Assembly (NCBI RefSeq): GCF_003933745.1
Contig: NZ_RSEB01000003.1
Coordinates: 1 to 64,000 of the forward strand
Length of the DNA stretch: 64,000 nucleotides
Reading direction: 5' to 3'
From: Glycomyces terrestris
Lineage (GTDB): Bacteria > Actinomycetota > Actinomycetes > Mycobacteriales > Micromonosporaceae
The notes under the pieces were generated by a model that did not search any database, was not told where the DNA came from, and saw only the letters and a list, made by a program, of their open reading frames with translations. Position numbers and translations under genes: made by a program. Below are positions 24,571 through 33,087 of this stretch, piece after piece (the stretch's first letter is position 1; the number at the start of each line of letters is the position of its first letter).

Positions 24571-24655
24571 AGAGGGTCCTTGTACTCACCGGGGGATGCG
24601 CGTGCCACGGCGACGCTGCTAGCCGTAACTTGGGCGCTGCCGTATAAAAGATATA

Positions 24656-24680
24656 AGTGCGCTCTGTCGAGTATCGCACT
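24656..24680. promoter_or_regulatory. Shared upstream motif, copy 2
   Basis: AGTGCG (24656-24661) and CGCACT (24675-24680) form an inverted repeat with a 13-bp spacer. The 14 bases GTCGAGTATCGCAC at 24666-24679 also occur exactly at 4476-4489 upstream of rne. It sits about 90 bp upstream of the eccC start and about 110 bp from the divergent eccD start, so it could control both. Confidence 0.5.
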
Positions 24681-24723
24681 AACAGGGTAGAACCGCATCG
24701 CCACTCGGCCGGTACACCCGCCG

Positions 24724-24751
24724 TTGCATGCGGGATTTATCCTTTTACAGT
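24724..24751 (+). promoter_or_regulatory. Candidate promoter of eccD-eccB
   Basis: TTGCAT (24724-24729) and TACAGT (24746-24751) are separated by 16 bp. The predicted start of transcription leaves a leader of about 29 bases that includes the GGAGG ribosome binding site of eccD. Confidence 0.5.
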
Positions 24752-24786
24752 CCCCCCGATTCCGACCCGACCCGGAGGTTCGCGCG

Positions 24787-26190
24787 GTGAGCACCAAGTC
24801 GGCCACTCTCTCCAGGGTGACGATCGTCAGTCCACGCACCAGGATCGACCTCGCACTGCCCTCTGACATCCCCCTCTCCGACCTGCTGCCCACGATCCTG
24901 CACCAGGCCGGCGAGTACTACATCGACGAGGCGGGAGACAACGGCGGCTGGATCCTGTCGCGCCTCGGCGAGGACGCGATCGACACCGGGCACTCGTGCT
25001 CGCAGCTGTCGATCAGCGACGGCGAGATGCTGTACCTGAACCCGGCGGACGCGGCCAAGCCCGAGATCGTGTTCGACGACATCATCGACGCGGTCGCCAC
25101 CGCGACCGAGCAGCGCGGCAACCGCTGGGACTACCTCGCGACGAAGCGCTTCAGCGTCGGCGTCGGCACCGCCGCCCTCGGCGTCGGCGCGATCGCGCTG
25201 CTGCTGACCGCCCACCTCGCGAGCGCGATCGTGGCCCTGTCGGTGGCGCTGGTCCTGGTCGGCGCCTCGGCGCTGCTCTCGCGCGCCGTCGGCGACTCGC
25301 GCGCCGCCACCTACTTCGGCGTCACCGCCGTCCTGTACTCCGGCGTGGGCGGCCTGCTCATCGCCGCCGGGCAGCGGGGCCTGTTCGACCTGGCCGGGCC
25401 GCACGTGCTCATCGCGGCCTCGGCGATCCTGCTGTTCAGCGTGCTGGCGATGGTGGCCGTGGGCGACATGGCCTCGGCGCCGGTGTTCATCGTGACGATC
25501 CTCGGAGCCGTGGTCCTGGGCGTCTCGACGGCGCTGATGATGGTGATCCCGCAGGGCACGGCCGCGACGGCCGCGGGCATCGCGGCGCCGCTGGCGCTGG
25601 CGATCCTGCCGGGCGCGCCGCGCCTGGCGCTCACGATGGCGATGGTGCCGACCCCGACGCTCCCGACGACGACCGAGGAGCTGAAGGAGGGCGACACCGA
25701 GGCCATCGACGGCAAGCGGATCCTGAAGCTCTCCGAGCACGCCGGGAACTACCTGGAGGCGCTGTACTCGTTCGCGGCGGTCACCGGCCTGGTGTCGGCG
25801 ATCGCGCTGGCGTTCTCGGGGACGCTCCCGGGCCTGATCCTCTCCACGATCCTGTCGCTGGTGCTGCTCAGCCGCGCCCGCACGATCGAGGACCGCCCGG
25901 CGCGCATCGTGATGCTCACCGGCGGCATGGGCGGCCTGGCCGCGACCCTCGCCGCGATCTTCGTGGCGAGCGAGGGCAACATCCTGCTGCGCCTCACCGT
26001 GATCCTCGGCGCGCTCACGCTGCTGACGCTCATCGCGATGGTCTACGGCCTGGCCGTGGCCGGCAAGAAGATCGCGCCCACCTGGGGCCGCAGCCTCGAC
26101 ATCATCGAGGCGCTGCTCATCGTGTCGATCCTGCCGCTGGTCGGCTGGGTCTGCAACCTGTACGACATCGCGCTGTCGCTGCGGGGCTAG
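24787..26190 (+). CDS. eccD: Type VII secretion integral membrane protein EccD
   Basis: This 467-residue protein is EccD, the channel-forming multi-span subunit of the ESX complex. Residues 1 to about 85 form the ubiquitin-like cytoplasmic domain (SRVTIVSPRTRIDLALPSD onward), followed by a linker and about eleven hydrophobic spans. The GTG at 24787 has GGAGG 8-9 bp upstream and starts directly at the ubiquitin-like fold. A longer upstream frame has no such support. It is divergent from eccC and lies 35 bp before eccB, with which it forms an operon. Confidence 0.96.
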   Translation: MSTKSATLSRVTIVSPRTRIDLALPSDIPLSDLLPTILHQAGEYYIDEAGDNGGWILSRLGEDAIDTGHSCSQLSISDGEMLYLNPADAAKPEIVFDDIIDAVATATEQRGNRWDYLATKRFSVGVGTAALGVGAIALLLTAHLASAIVALSVALVLVGASALLSRAVGDSRAATYFGVTAVLYSGVGGLLIAAGQRGLFDLAGPHVLIAASAILLFSVLAMVAVGDMASAPVFIVTILGAVVLGVSTALMMVIPQGTAATAAGIAAPLALAILPGAPRLALTMAMVPTPTLPTTTEELKEGDTEAIDGKRILKLSEHAGNYLEALYSFAAVTGLVSAIALAFSGTLPGLILSTILSLVLLSRARTIEDRPARIVMLTGGMGGLAATLAAIFVASEGNILLRLTVILGALTLLTLIAMVYGLAVAGKKIAPTWGRSLDIIEALLIVSILPLVGWVCNLYDIALSLRG

Positions 26191-26225
26191 CCCCGACTCC
26201 CCCACGATCCGAGAGGCGAATTCCG

Positions 26226-27806
26226 ATGCCCCAGATGCGTTCCCGCCGCGAGCAGGTGGACGCCCACAAGTTCATCACCTCGCGGATGAACCAGGCGCTG
26301 GTGCTGGCCAACCCCGACTCGATCGAGCGGCCGCTGCGGCGCATCGGCCTGTCGATCTTCGTGTCGGTCATGGTGCTGGCGCTGGTGTTCGGCGGCTTCG
26401 CCGTGGCGACGCTGTTCGGCAAGGGCAACGACCTGCCGCAGCTGAACCACATCATCCAGGTCAAGGGCACCAGCGCGCTGTACGTGTACACGACCGCGGA
26501 CGGCAAGGACCCGAGCGAGGGCAACGAGGCGAAGCTGTGGCCGGTCACGAACTTCACGTCGGCGCTGCTGCTGCTCCAGCCCTACCAGGGCGACCCGCCG
26601 GTGCAGTCGCTGAAGGCGACGTCGCTCAAGGACATCCCGCGCGGCTTCATGGTCGGCCTGACCGACGTGCCCGCGCAGCCGCCGACGAAGGAGGAGCTCC
26701 TCCAGGACCAGGACTGGAACGCGTGCTCGATGCCGCGCGAGGTCGGCAGCACCGACGCGTTCCAGCTGACGCAGCTGGTGATCGAGGACATGGCGGAGCC
26801 GACGTCGTGGCTCGGCGAGGAGCAGTGGGTGCTCGCGAAGGTCGCCGAGGACGCCGAGGCGGGCGAGGAGCGGTACTACCTGCTGTGGAACGACCGCAAG
26901 TACCGGATCGACGACCTGAGCGTGCTCAACTCGCTGGGCCTGAACGAGAACCAGGCGGTGCCGGTCAACGCGAACGTCATGACGACGATCAAGGACGGCG
27001 CACCGGTGCAGGTCGACATCGAGCAGTACTTCACCTCGACCTCGACCGAGGACGTCAAGACCGAGTCCGGGGCGACCGTGGTCTACGGGCAGCCGCTGGA
27101 GATCGCGGGCGCGTTCTACGTGCTGCTCCAGACCGCTGACAACGGCGACGAGTTCGCACCGATCACCGAGGTCCAGATGGAGCTGCTCCAGTCGGAGTAC
27201 GGCGAGCCGGTGACCGTGACCCCGCAGGTGCGCGACGAGATCGGCGCGCAGGCGACGTACGGCTCGGACATCTTCCTGACCGACGTCCTCAAGGACGCGG
27301 TGTGGAACCCCGAGGGCGAGCGGCCGGCGCTGTGCGCGGTGTACGACCCGCAGGCGCAGGAGGAGGGCAACACGAAGATCGAGATCGCCCTGTACGACTC
27401 GGCGCCGCAGACGCTGACGAGCGCGGCCGAGTCGGTCGAGTTCACCCCCGACGGCGACATCCACTCCAGCGTCGACAACCTCGCCGCGCAGACGGTGCTG
27501 GCGCCGGGCCGGGCCGTGCTCGCCGACGCGCGCACCGACGAGGGCGCGACCGTCCAGGGCAACACGTACCTGATCGACAGCCTGGGCTTCCAGTACGGGA
27601 TCGTCGACGAGGGCCAGACGGACTCGACGCAGAACCTCCTCGGCTACCAGGGGGTGGCGGCGGTGTCGGTGCCGGACACGATGCTCTCGCTGGTGCCCCC
27701 GGGCACCGACCTGGACCCGTGGGAGGCGCGGAAGCAGCTGACGATCGACGACAGCGAGGCGACGCGCTACGACACGGGCGAGGAGACCGCCCAGGAGGGC
27801 GGCTGA
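26226..27806 (+). CDS. eccB: Type VII secretion protein EccB
   Basis: This 526-residue protein is EccB. A cytoplasmic N-terminus with the family-typical RSRREQVDAHKF and RMNQALV is followed by one span at about 40-64 and a large extracytoplasmic domain of beta-repeat type. Two conserved cysteines (in NACSMPRE and ALCAVYD) probably form a disulfide. It belongs to the membrane core complex with EccC, EccD and EccE. The ATG at 26226 has GAGAGG nine bases upstream. It ends at a strong hairpin at 27825-27854. Confidence 0.96.
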   Translation: MPQMRSRREQVDAHKFITSRMNQALVLANPDSIERPLRRIGLSIFVSVMVLALVFGGFAVATLFGKGNDLPQLNHIIQVKGTSALYVYTTADGKDPSEGNEAKLWPVTNFTSALLLLQPYQGDPPVQSLKATSLKDIPRGFMVGLTDVPAQPPTKEELLQDQDWNACSMPREVGSTDAFQLTQLVIEDMAEPTSWLGEEQWVLAKVAEDAEAGEERYYLLWNDRKYRIDDLSVLNSLGLNENQAVPVNANVMTTIKDGAPVQVDIEQYFTSTSTEDVKTESGATVVYGQPLEIAGAFYVLLQTADNGDEFAPITEVQMELLQSEYGEPVTVTPQVRDEIGAQATYGSDIFLTDVLKDAVWNPEGERPALCAVYDPQAQEEGNTKIEIALYDSAPQTLTSAAESVEFTPDGDIHSSVDNLAAQTVLAPGRAVLADARTDEGATVQGNTYLIDSLGFQYGIVDEGQTDSTQNLLGYQGVAAVSVPDTMLSLVPPGTDLDPWEARKQLTIDDSEATRYDTGEETAQEGG

Positions 27807-27824
27807 CGCCCAGTGACGCCTGAG

Positions 27825-27854
27825 GCCGCCGCGGACCGTAGGGTCCGCGGCGGC
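27825..27854 (+). terminator. Terminator of eccD-eccB
   Basis: A 13-bp perfect stem (27825-27837 with 27842-27854) with a GTAG loop is followed by TTTGGCGTTTT. Confidence 0.85.
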
Positions 27855-27935
27855 TTTGGCGTTTTCTGGGGATTCAGGGGTGGCCCACCCGTGTTAGCCT
27901 GGCGCGACACACTCCCGACAAAACGAGGAAGCGTC

Positions 27936-28760
27936 ATGGCCTACCCGCCGCAGCAGCCGGGGTTCGACCCCAATCAGCAACCGCCCTACGGGCAGCAGCC
28001 GGGGTACGGCCAGCAGCCCCAGCAGCCCGGGTACGGCCAGCAACCGGGCTACGGGCAGCAGCCCGGATACGGCGCCCAGCCGGGCTACGGGCAGCAGCCG
28101 GGGTACGGCCAGCAGCCCCAGCAGCCCGGATACGGGCAGCAGCCGGGCTACGGGCAGCAGCCCGGGTACGGCGCCCAGCCGGGCTACGGCGCGCCGCTGC
28201 CGCCGGCCCCGAAGTCGAAGACCCCGCTGATCCTCGGCATCGCCGGCGGCGCGGTCGTCCTGATCCTCGCGATCGTCCTCGTGGTGCTCAAGCCGTGGGG
28301 CGGCGCGGGCGCGCCGAGCGCCTCCGACTCCCCCGAGGACGTCGCCAACAAGGCGCTCCCGCTCATGGGCGACATGTTCGAGGCCGCGTACTCCGGCGAC
28401 ACCGCCGCGGTCGAGGGCGTCATCGAGGACTTCAAGCCGTTCCTGTGCGACGACATGCTCGCCGAGATGGAGGGCATGGCCGACGAGTTCGACTACAGCT
28501 CCATGATGGAGGAGCAGGGCATGTCGGACGTGCCCCCGATCGACATCGACGTGAACTTCTCGTACGAGATCACCGGCTCCACCGAGAACGGCGACACCGC
28601 GACGGTCGACTACACCGTCAGCTACAACTCGCCGGTGCCCGAGTTCGGCGACGACGGGCTGTCGATCACCGGCTGGACGTCCGAGCCGGTCGAGAACGAG
28701 CCCGACACCATGGACTTCGTGAAGGAAGACGGCGTCTGGAAGGCGTGCGGCGAGGTCTGA
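27936..28760 (+). CDS. PGYGQQ-repeat membrane protein
   Basis: This 274-residue protein has an N-terminal region of about 88 residues made of PGYGQQ-type repeats, including an exact 33-residue tandem duplication (20-52 and 53-85). One span follows near 97-116 ([20 protein letters not shown]), then an extracytoplasmic domain of about 150 residues. That domain resembles small NTF2-like or DUF4878-type lipoprotein domains, with an N-terminal helix pair, a single Cys in FLCDDM, and a C-terminal strand ending WKACGEV. The ATG has GAGGAA 5 bp upstream; the frame before it has no such signal. It lies just beyond eccB at the edge of the T7SS locus. The function is unknown. Confidence 0.85.
   Translation: MAYPPQQPGFDPNQQPPYGQQPGYGQQPQQPGYGQQPGYGQQPGYGAQPGYGQQPGYGQQPQQPGYGQQPGYGQQPGYGAQPGYGAPLPPAPKSKTPLILGIAGGAVVLILAIVLVVLKPWGGAGAPSASDSPEDVANKALPLMGDMFEAAYSGDTAAVEGVIEDFKPFLCDDMLAEMEGMADEFDYSSMMEEQGMSDVPPIDIDVNFSYEITGSTENGDTATVDYTVSYNSPVPEFGDDGLSITGWTSEPVENEPDTMDFVKEDGVWKACGEV
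27993..28190 (+). repeat. 99-bp tandem duplication inside a coding region
   Basis: Bases 27993-28091 and 28092-28190 are near-identical 99-bp units that encode the same 33 residues. Only a few silent differences are visible, so the duplication is recent or kept similar by recombination. Confidence 0.85.
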
Positions 28761-28772
28761 CCCCCGAGCATG

Positions 28773-28813
28773 CGCGGAGGGCCCCGGCGGATGCCGCCGG
28801 GGCCCTCCGCGCG
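28773..28813. terminator. Bidirectional terminator
   Basis: A perfect 19-bp stem (28773-28791 with 28795-28813) with an ATG loop lies between the convergent repeat-protein and SGNH-hydrolase genes, 12 and 6 bp from their stop codons. Confidence 0.85.
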
Positions 28814-28819
28814 TCCGGG

Positions 28820-29620
28820 TCACACGAGCGCGTCGAGCAGGCGGAAGTAGCCGTCGCGCTGGCCGGCGGTGTTGGGGTGGTAGGACTCGCTGATCGGGTA
28901 CGAGATGCCGTTGAGCCACTCGGTGTCGTCGCAGACGGCGTGGCCGTGGAAGGCGGAGCGCACGTCGATGTAGTCGAAGTCGTGGCTCGCCGCGACGGTG
29001 CCGATGACGCTGGCGAGGAGGTCGGCCGCGGCGTTGAGCTGCGACTGCTCGCCGGGGCTGATGCGGGTGATGGCGTTGCACTCCTCGCCGTTGAACAGGC
29101 GCGGGTAGCCGAGGACGACGACCTGCGCGTTCGGGGCGGCGGCCTCGACGGCGTCGTAGACGGCGTGGAGCCGGGCGGGCAGCTGGTTGCGGATGTACGC
29201 CTCGGCGGCGTCGATCTGCGCGTCGCAGGTCCACGGGTACGGGTAGGCGCACCGCTGCACGACCCCGGCCCAGCCGGTGTCGTTGCCGCCCACGGTGATC
29301 GTCACGAGGTCGGTGGAGGCCGAGAGCGCGCCGAGCTGGTCGTTCAGGACGTCGCCGGTCTTCGCGCCGCCGCAGGCGGCGAACTCGAGGTCGGCGCCGA
29401 GCTCCTCGGCGAGCAGGGACGGGTAGGCGGCCGCGGAGCGCGAGCACCCGCTGCCGTCGTCGAGGTACGAGCGGGTGCCGACGCCGGAGGCGTACGAGTC
29501 GCCGAGGGCCACGTACTCGAAGGTCTGGGCTTGGGCGGCGCCGCTGGTCAGCGCCAGGACCGACACGACGGCGGCGGCCAGGGCCGCCGCCATTGCGGTG
29601 ATTCGCCGGGGGAGGGACAT
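28820..29620 (-). CDS. Secreted SGNH/GDSL hydrolase
   Basis: This 266-residue protein is a secreted esterase or lipase of the SGNH fold. A signal peptide ends near AAQAQ at 28-32. The family blocks are present: nucleophile Ser in GDSYASG near 40-46, Gly in ACGGAKT, Asn in VGGNDTGW, and His in ESYHPN near the C-terminus. Several cysteines suggest disulfides, as in streptomycete extracellular lipases. It ends at the shared hairpin 28773-28813. GGAG lies 6 bp before the ATG. The substrate cannot be deduced. Confidence 0.93.
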   Translation of the reverse strand: MSLPRRITAMAAALAAAVVSVLALTSGAAQAQTFEYVALGDSYASGVGTRSYLDDGSGCSRSAAAYPSLLAEELGADLEFAACGGAKTGDVLNDQLGALSASTDLVTITVGGNDTGWAGVVQRCAYPYPWTCDAQIDAAEAYIRNQLPARLHAVYDAVEAAAPNAQVVVLGYPRLFNGEECNAITRISPGEQSQLNAAADLLASVIGTVAASHDFDYIDVRSAFHGHAVCDDTEWLNGISYPISESYHPNTAGQRDGYFRLLDALV

Positions 29621-29662
29621 TTCGGGCTCCGTCTCGAATTGTGTCCGGACTGGGGAGCCTCA

Positions 29663-29691
29663 GTTATATCGGTTGCATAACGCACAGTCCA
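29663..29691 (-). promoter_or_regulatory. Candidate promoter of the SGNH hydrolase
   Basis: On the minus strand TGGACT (29686-29691) and TATAAC (29663-29668) are separated by 17 bp. The implied leader is about 35 bases long. Confidence 0.45.
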
Positions 29692-29754
29692 CCGACGGAA
29701 CATGCCAAGTCGGGAAATTTACCCCGTACGACACGTGCTGCGCGGCAGGGGTTC

Positions 29755-30558
29755 TCAGAGCCCCTCGGGGAGGTCGAGGCGGTCGAGCGGCTGCGGCTCG
29801 CCCGGGGTCTCGGCCAGCAGCCGGTCCGATTCGTCCTCTGTGGCGTCCTCGGGCTCGGCGAGGAGCCGCCGCACCTCGGCCTCCAGGTGGACCTGGACGA
29901 GGGCCTCGAAGCGCTCGCCGTCCTCGGCCGCCAGCGCCTCGACGAAGCCGACGTGCTCGGCGACGAGGTCGCGGTGGACCTCGAAGTGCTCGAACATCGA
30001 GAAGGTGCACAGGCGCGTCTCGATGAGGAGGGTGCCGAGCATGCGGGCGAGGCGCAGGGACCCGCCCCAGGCGGCGAGGACGCGGTGGAAGTCGAGGTAG
30101 GCGTCGCCGAGGGCGCGGGCGTCGTCCTTCTTGAGGGCGCGCTGCATGCGCTTGACCTCGGCGCCGAGTTCGGCGAGGACGGTGCGGCGCTCGGCGGCGG
30201 GGAGGGTGAGGATGCGGCGGCCGAGCTCGGGCTCGATGCGGGCGCGGAGCCAGTGGATGTCGCGCACGTCCTCGGGGGTCATGGTGCGCACGGCGAGGCC
30301 GCGGCGGCGCGGGATGACCAGGAGTCCTTCGGCGGTGAGGCGCTGCATGGCCTCGCGGAGGGGGCCGCGGCTGACGCCGAGCTGGTAGGCGAGTTCGGCC
30401 TCGCCGAGGACGGTGCCGGGCGGCAGGGAGCCGTCGACGACCGCTTCGCGGAGGCGCTCGGCGATGAGGTCCACCGTCGAGGCGCGGCGCACGGGGGCGA
30501 GCCGCCCCACTTGGCGGCCGCCTTCGAGCCCGCTCAGTCCGCTGCTGCGAGTCGCCAC
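29755..30558 (-). CDS. GntR-family transcriptional regulator (FCD domain)
   Basis: This 267-residue protein is a GntR/FadR-type repressor. The winged helix-turn-helix covers about 27-92, with the recognition segment YQLGVSRGPLREAMQRL. The all-helical FCD ligand domain follows, with likely metal or ligand residues in YLDFHRVL, AEHVGF and VQVHLEAE. I chose the GTG at 30558, because the upstream extension is Arg- and Cys-rich and not family-like. It is divergent from ehuBCDA, and the palindrome TTGTCGACAA between them is a good candidate operator. Control of ectoine uptake is inferred from position. Confidence 0.88.
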   Translation of the reverse strand: MATRSSGLSGLEGGRQVGRLAPVRRASTVDLIAERLREAVVDGSLPPGTVLGEAELAYQLGVSRGPLREAMQRLTAEGLLVIPRRRGLAVRTMTPEDVRDIHWLRARIEPELGRRILTLPAAERRTVLAELGAEVKRMQRALKKDDARALGDAYLDFHRVLAAWGGSLRLARMLGTLLIETRLCTFSMFEHFEVHRDLVAEHVGFVEALAAEDGERFEALVQVHLEAEVRRLLAEPEDATEDESDRLLAETPGEPQPLDRLDLPEGL

Positions 30559-30714
30559 GTCGTCCCGTTCTCCCTCTGTCGCTTCTGGGCAGCATCTTAC
30601 TGCCGACCCGTACACCACGTTCGGTGTCGGGACCCGGTTGCGCCGGGCGGGCGGGCGGTGCCGCGGGCCGCTCCGGGCGGCTTGCGCTTTCGTTACCGAA
30701 CGTCGATAATCTGA

Positions 30715-30733
30715 TTGTCGACAAACTTACAAT
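30715..30733 (+). promoter_or_regulatory. GntR operator palindrome and ehuB -10 box
   Basis: TTGTCGACAA (30715-30724) is a perfect 10-bp palindrome of the TTGTnnACAA type used by FCD-class GntR regulators. It lies directly before TACAAT (30728-30733), a good -10 box for ehuB about 50 bp from its start. A repressor bound there would cover the promoter spacer. A divergent gntR promoter may overlap the same site. Confidence 0.55.
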
Positions 30734-30781
30734 AGAACGTTAGGGTCGGCAAGACACCCCGACCGACTCAGGAGGCGACAC

Positions 30782-31684
30782 GTGTCGAACGAACTGCATC
30801 TCAACCGCCGCCGGCTGCTCCTCGGCGGCTCCGCCGGGGCCGCGGCCCTCGCCCTCGGGGCCTGCTCGCGGACCGACGGCGGCGGGGGCGGGGGCCTGCT
30901 GGAGGAGGCCCAGGGCGGCGGGACCATCCGCGTCGCCTACGCCGACGAGGCCCCCTACGCCTACACCGGCGACGACGGCGCCGTCACCGGCTCGTCGGTG
31001 GACACCCAGCTCTACCTGCTCGACCGGCTCGGGATCAAGCCCGACCAGATCGAGTGGAAGCTCACCGAGTGGGACTCGCTCATCACCGGCCTGGGCACCA
31101 ACCACGACATGGTCATCGCCGGCATGTACGTCACGCCCGAGCGGTGCGAGGCCGTGGCCTTCGCGAACCCCGAGTACGTCATGCCCGACGCGCTCATGAC
31201 CCTGGCCGGGAACCCCGGCGGCCACACCGACTTCAACACCATGGCCGAGGGCGACGGCGTCGTCGGCGTCATGAACGGCACCAGCGAGCAGGAGATCGCC
31301 GACGCGGTCTTCGGCGAGGACCGCATCAACGTGCAGGCCAACCTCGACTCGCTCATCCTGGAGCTCAAGGCCGGCCGCTGCGACGCGATCGCGCTCACCA
31401 GCGCGAACCTGCGCCTCGCGGCCGAGGCCGACCCCGAGCTGGAGGTCACCGACGGGTTCTGGCTCGTCGACCCCGAGACCGGCGAGGACATCATCGGCGC
31501 CGGCGCGGCCGTGTTCCAGCCGGGCGACGCCGACTTCCGCGACGCGGTCAACGGCGAACTGGAGCGGCTCATCGCCGACCCCGCGACGTGGGAGGAGCTC
31601 ACCGGCCCGTACGGCTACACCGTCGAGGAGAACCTCCCCGACGGCGTCACGGCCGAGGAGCTCTGCCCGGACACCTACCAGTAG
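30782..31684 (+). CDS. ehuB: Ectoine/hydroxyectoine ABC transporter, substrate-binding protein
   Basis: This 300-residue solute-binding protein is anchored as a lipoprotein: RRRLLLGG is followed by a hydrophobic run and the lipobox LGAC with C28, and the Arg-rich start suggests Tat export. The fold is an amino-acid-type (family 3) binding protein. GMYVTPERCEAVAF in particular matches EhuB. The order binding protein, two permeases, ATPase also fits ehuBCDA. The GTG start has AGGAGG upstream. No ectoine biosynthesis or degradation gene is in the window, so an amino acid substrate remains possible. Confidence 0.78.
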   Translation: MSNELHLNRRRLLLGGSAGAAALALGACSRTDGGGGGGLLEEAQGGGTIRVAYADEAPYAYTGDDGAVTGSSVDTQLYLLDRLGIKPDQIEWKLTEWDSLITGLGTNHDMVIAGMYVTPERCEAVAFANPEYVMPDALMTLAGNPGGHTDFNTMAEGDGVVGVMNGTSEQEIADAVFGEDRINVQANLDSLILELKAGRCDAIALTSANLRLAAEADPELEVTDGFWLVDPETGEDIIGAGAAVFQPGDADFRDAVNGELERLIADPATWEELTGPYGYTVEENLPDGVTAEELCPDTYQ

Positions 31685-31693
31685 GGAGGGTCC

Positions 31694-32416
31694 ATGGACT
31701 TCGAAGCGGTCATCGAATCGCTCCCCCGGTACGGCGAGCCGCTGCTGGTCACCGTCGGGGTCACGGCCGCCTCCGCGGCGCTGGCGCTCGTCCTCGCGTT
31801 CGCGCTCGGGCTCATGACGGCCTCGCGGCGTCTGGCGGTGCGCGCCCCGGCGCGGGTGTTCGTGGAGTTCTTCCGCGGCTCCTCGGTGGTGGTGCAGCTG
31901 TTCTGGTTCGCGTACGCGATGCCGGTCGTGCTGGGCGTCCAGTTCGACCACCTCATCGCCGCCGGCGTCATCGCCCTCGGCCTCAACTACGGCGCCTACT
32001 GCTCCGAGGTGGTGCGCGGCGCGATCGCCGCGGTCCCGCAGGGGCAGCTCGAGGCGTCCGTGGCCCTGAACCTGACCCCGCTCCAGCGGATGCGGCTGGT
32101 CGTCCTGCCCCAGGCGTGGCCCGAGATGATCCCCTCGCTGTGCGCGTTCGCGATCATGCTGCTCAAGGCCTCGGCCCTGGTGTCGGTCATCGGCATCCTC
32201 GACATCACGTGGCTGGCCGGGCTCATCGGCAAGCAGCCCGGGCAGGACCGGCTGCTGCACTACGCGGTGGTGCTGGTGATCTACTTCGTCCTCGCCTGGC
32301 TCATCTGGACCGGCATGCGGGCGCTGGAGCGCCGGGCCAAGCGCGGCCTCGGCGTCGACGCGCGGCCCGCGAAGGGCCGGCTCGCGCCGGCCGTGGCGGC
32401 GGGGGGTGCGCGGTAG
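31694..32416 (+). CDS. ehuC: Ectoine/hydroxyectoine ABC transporter, permease 1
   Basis: This 240-residue permease of the His/Glu/Gln ABC family has about five spans. The EAA loop lies in the segment EASVALNLTPLQRMRLVVLP, which contacts the ATPase. It has the length and start pattern of EhuC. It follows ehuB by 9 bp and shares one base with ehuD (TAGTG). Confidence 0.8.
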   Translation: MDFEAVIESLPRYGEPLLVTVGVTAASAALALVLAFALGLMTASRRLAVRAPARVFVEFFRGSSVVVQLFWFAYAMPVVLGVQFDHLIAAGVIALGLNYGAYCSEVVRGAIAAVPQGQLEASVALNLTPLQRMRLVVLPQAWPEMIPSLCAFAIMLLKASALVSVIGILDITWLAGLIGKQPGQDRLLHYAVVLVIYFVLAWLIWTGMRALERRAKRGLGVDARPAKGRLAPAVAAGGAR

Positions 32417-33087
32417 TGCAGACCGGCTGGAGCAACGCGACGGTCCGGGAGATCTTCCCGGCCATGTGGGACGGCTTCCTCGTGGTCCTCCAGGTCACCC
32501 TGGTGGCCGGCGTGATCGCGGTCGTCCTGGGCCTGCTCGTCGCCGTCGGCGAGCGCAACGGGCCCGCCTGGCTGCGCAGGCCCCTGAGCGGGGCCTTCCA
32601 GTTCATCCGGAACACCCCGCTGCTGGTGCAGGTGCTCATCGTCTGGACGGCGACGAGCCTGTACGTCAACCCCGACTGGAGCGCGTTCGCGGTCGGCTCG
32701 GCCGTCCTCGGCGTGCACTACGCGTCCTACACCTCCGAGACCTACCGGGCCGGGATCGACGCGATCCCCAAGGGCCAGTGGGAGGCCGCGACGGCGCTCA
32801 ACCTCCCGACCCGCCGGGTCTGGGGCGCGGTGGTCCTCCCCCAGATGGCGCGCCGCTCCGCGGCCGCCGTCGGCAACTGGATCATCGCCATGTTCAAGGA
32901 GGTGCCGACCCTGTTCGTCATCGGCGTCATGGAGATGATCGCCGAGGCCCGGGCCTTCCAGGGCCAGCACTACACCGGGGCGGTCGAGGGGTACACCATC
33001 GCCGGCCTGCTGTTCCTCGCCGCCTCCTACCCCGTGGCGGTCGCGATGCGGAGATTGGAGATTCGCCTTGCCAAGTCCCACTACTGA
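32416..33087 (+). CDS. ehuD: Ectoine/hydroxyectoine ABC transporter, permease 2
   Basis: This 223-residue permease is the partner of EhuC. It carries NTPLLVQVLI near residue 68 and the EAA loop WEAATALNLPTRRVWGAVVLP. The GTG start uses the last base of the ehuC stop codon, so the two are translationally coupled. Its 3' end overlaps ehuA by 20 bp. Confidence 0.8.
   Translation: MQTGWSNATVREIFPAMWDGFLVVLQVTLVAGVIAVVLGLLVAVGERNGPAWLRRPLSGAFQFIRNTPLLVQVLIVWTATSLYVNPDWSAFAVGSAVLGVHYASYTSETYRAGIDAIPKGQWEAATALNLPTRRVWGAVVLPQMARRSAAAVGNWIIAMFKEVPTLFVIGVMEMIAEARAFQGQHYTGAVEGYTIAGLLFLAASYPVAVAMRRLEIRLAKSHY

Noticed and set aside
19343-24679. A 1778-residue minus-strand frame across eccC
   Set aside because: It is in the wrong frame relative to eccC, is dominated by Arg/Pro/Ala and contains none of the EccC motifs.
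27960-28195. Regularly repeated DNA that could suggest a CRISPR array
   Set aside because: The repeats are in-frame codons for PGYGQQ units without unique spacers of constant length.
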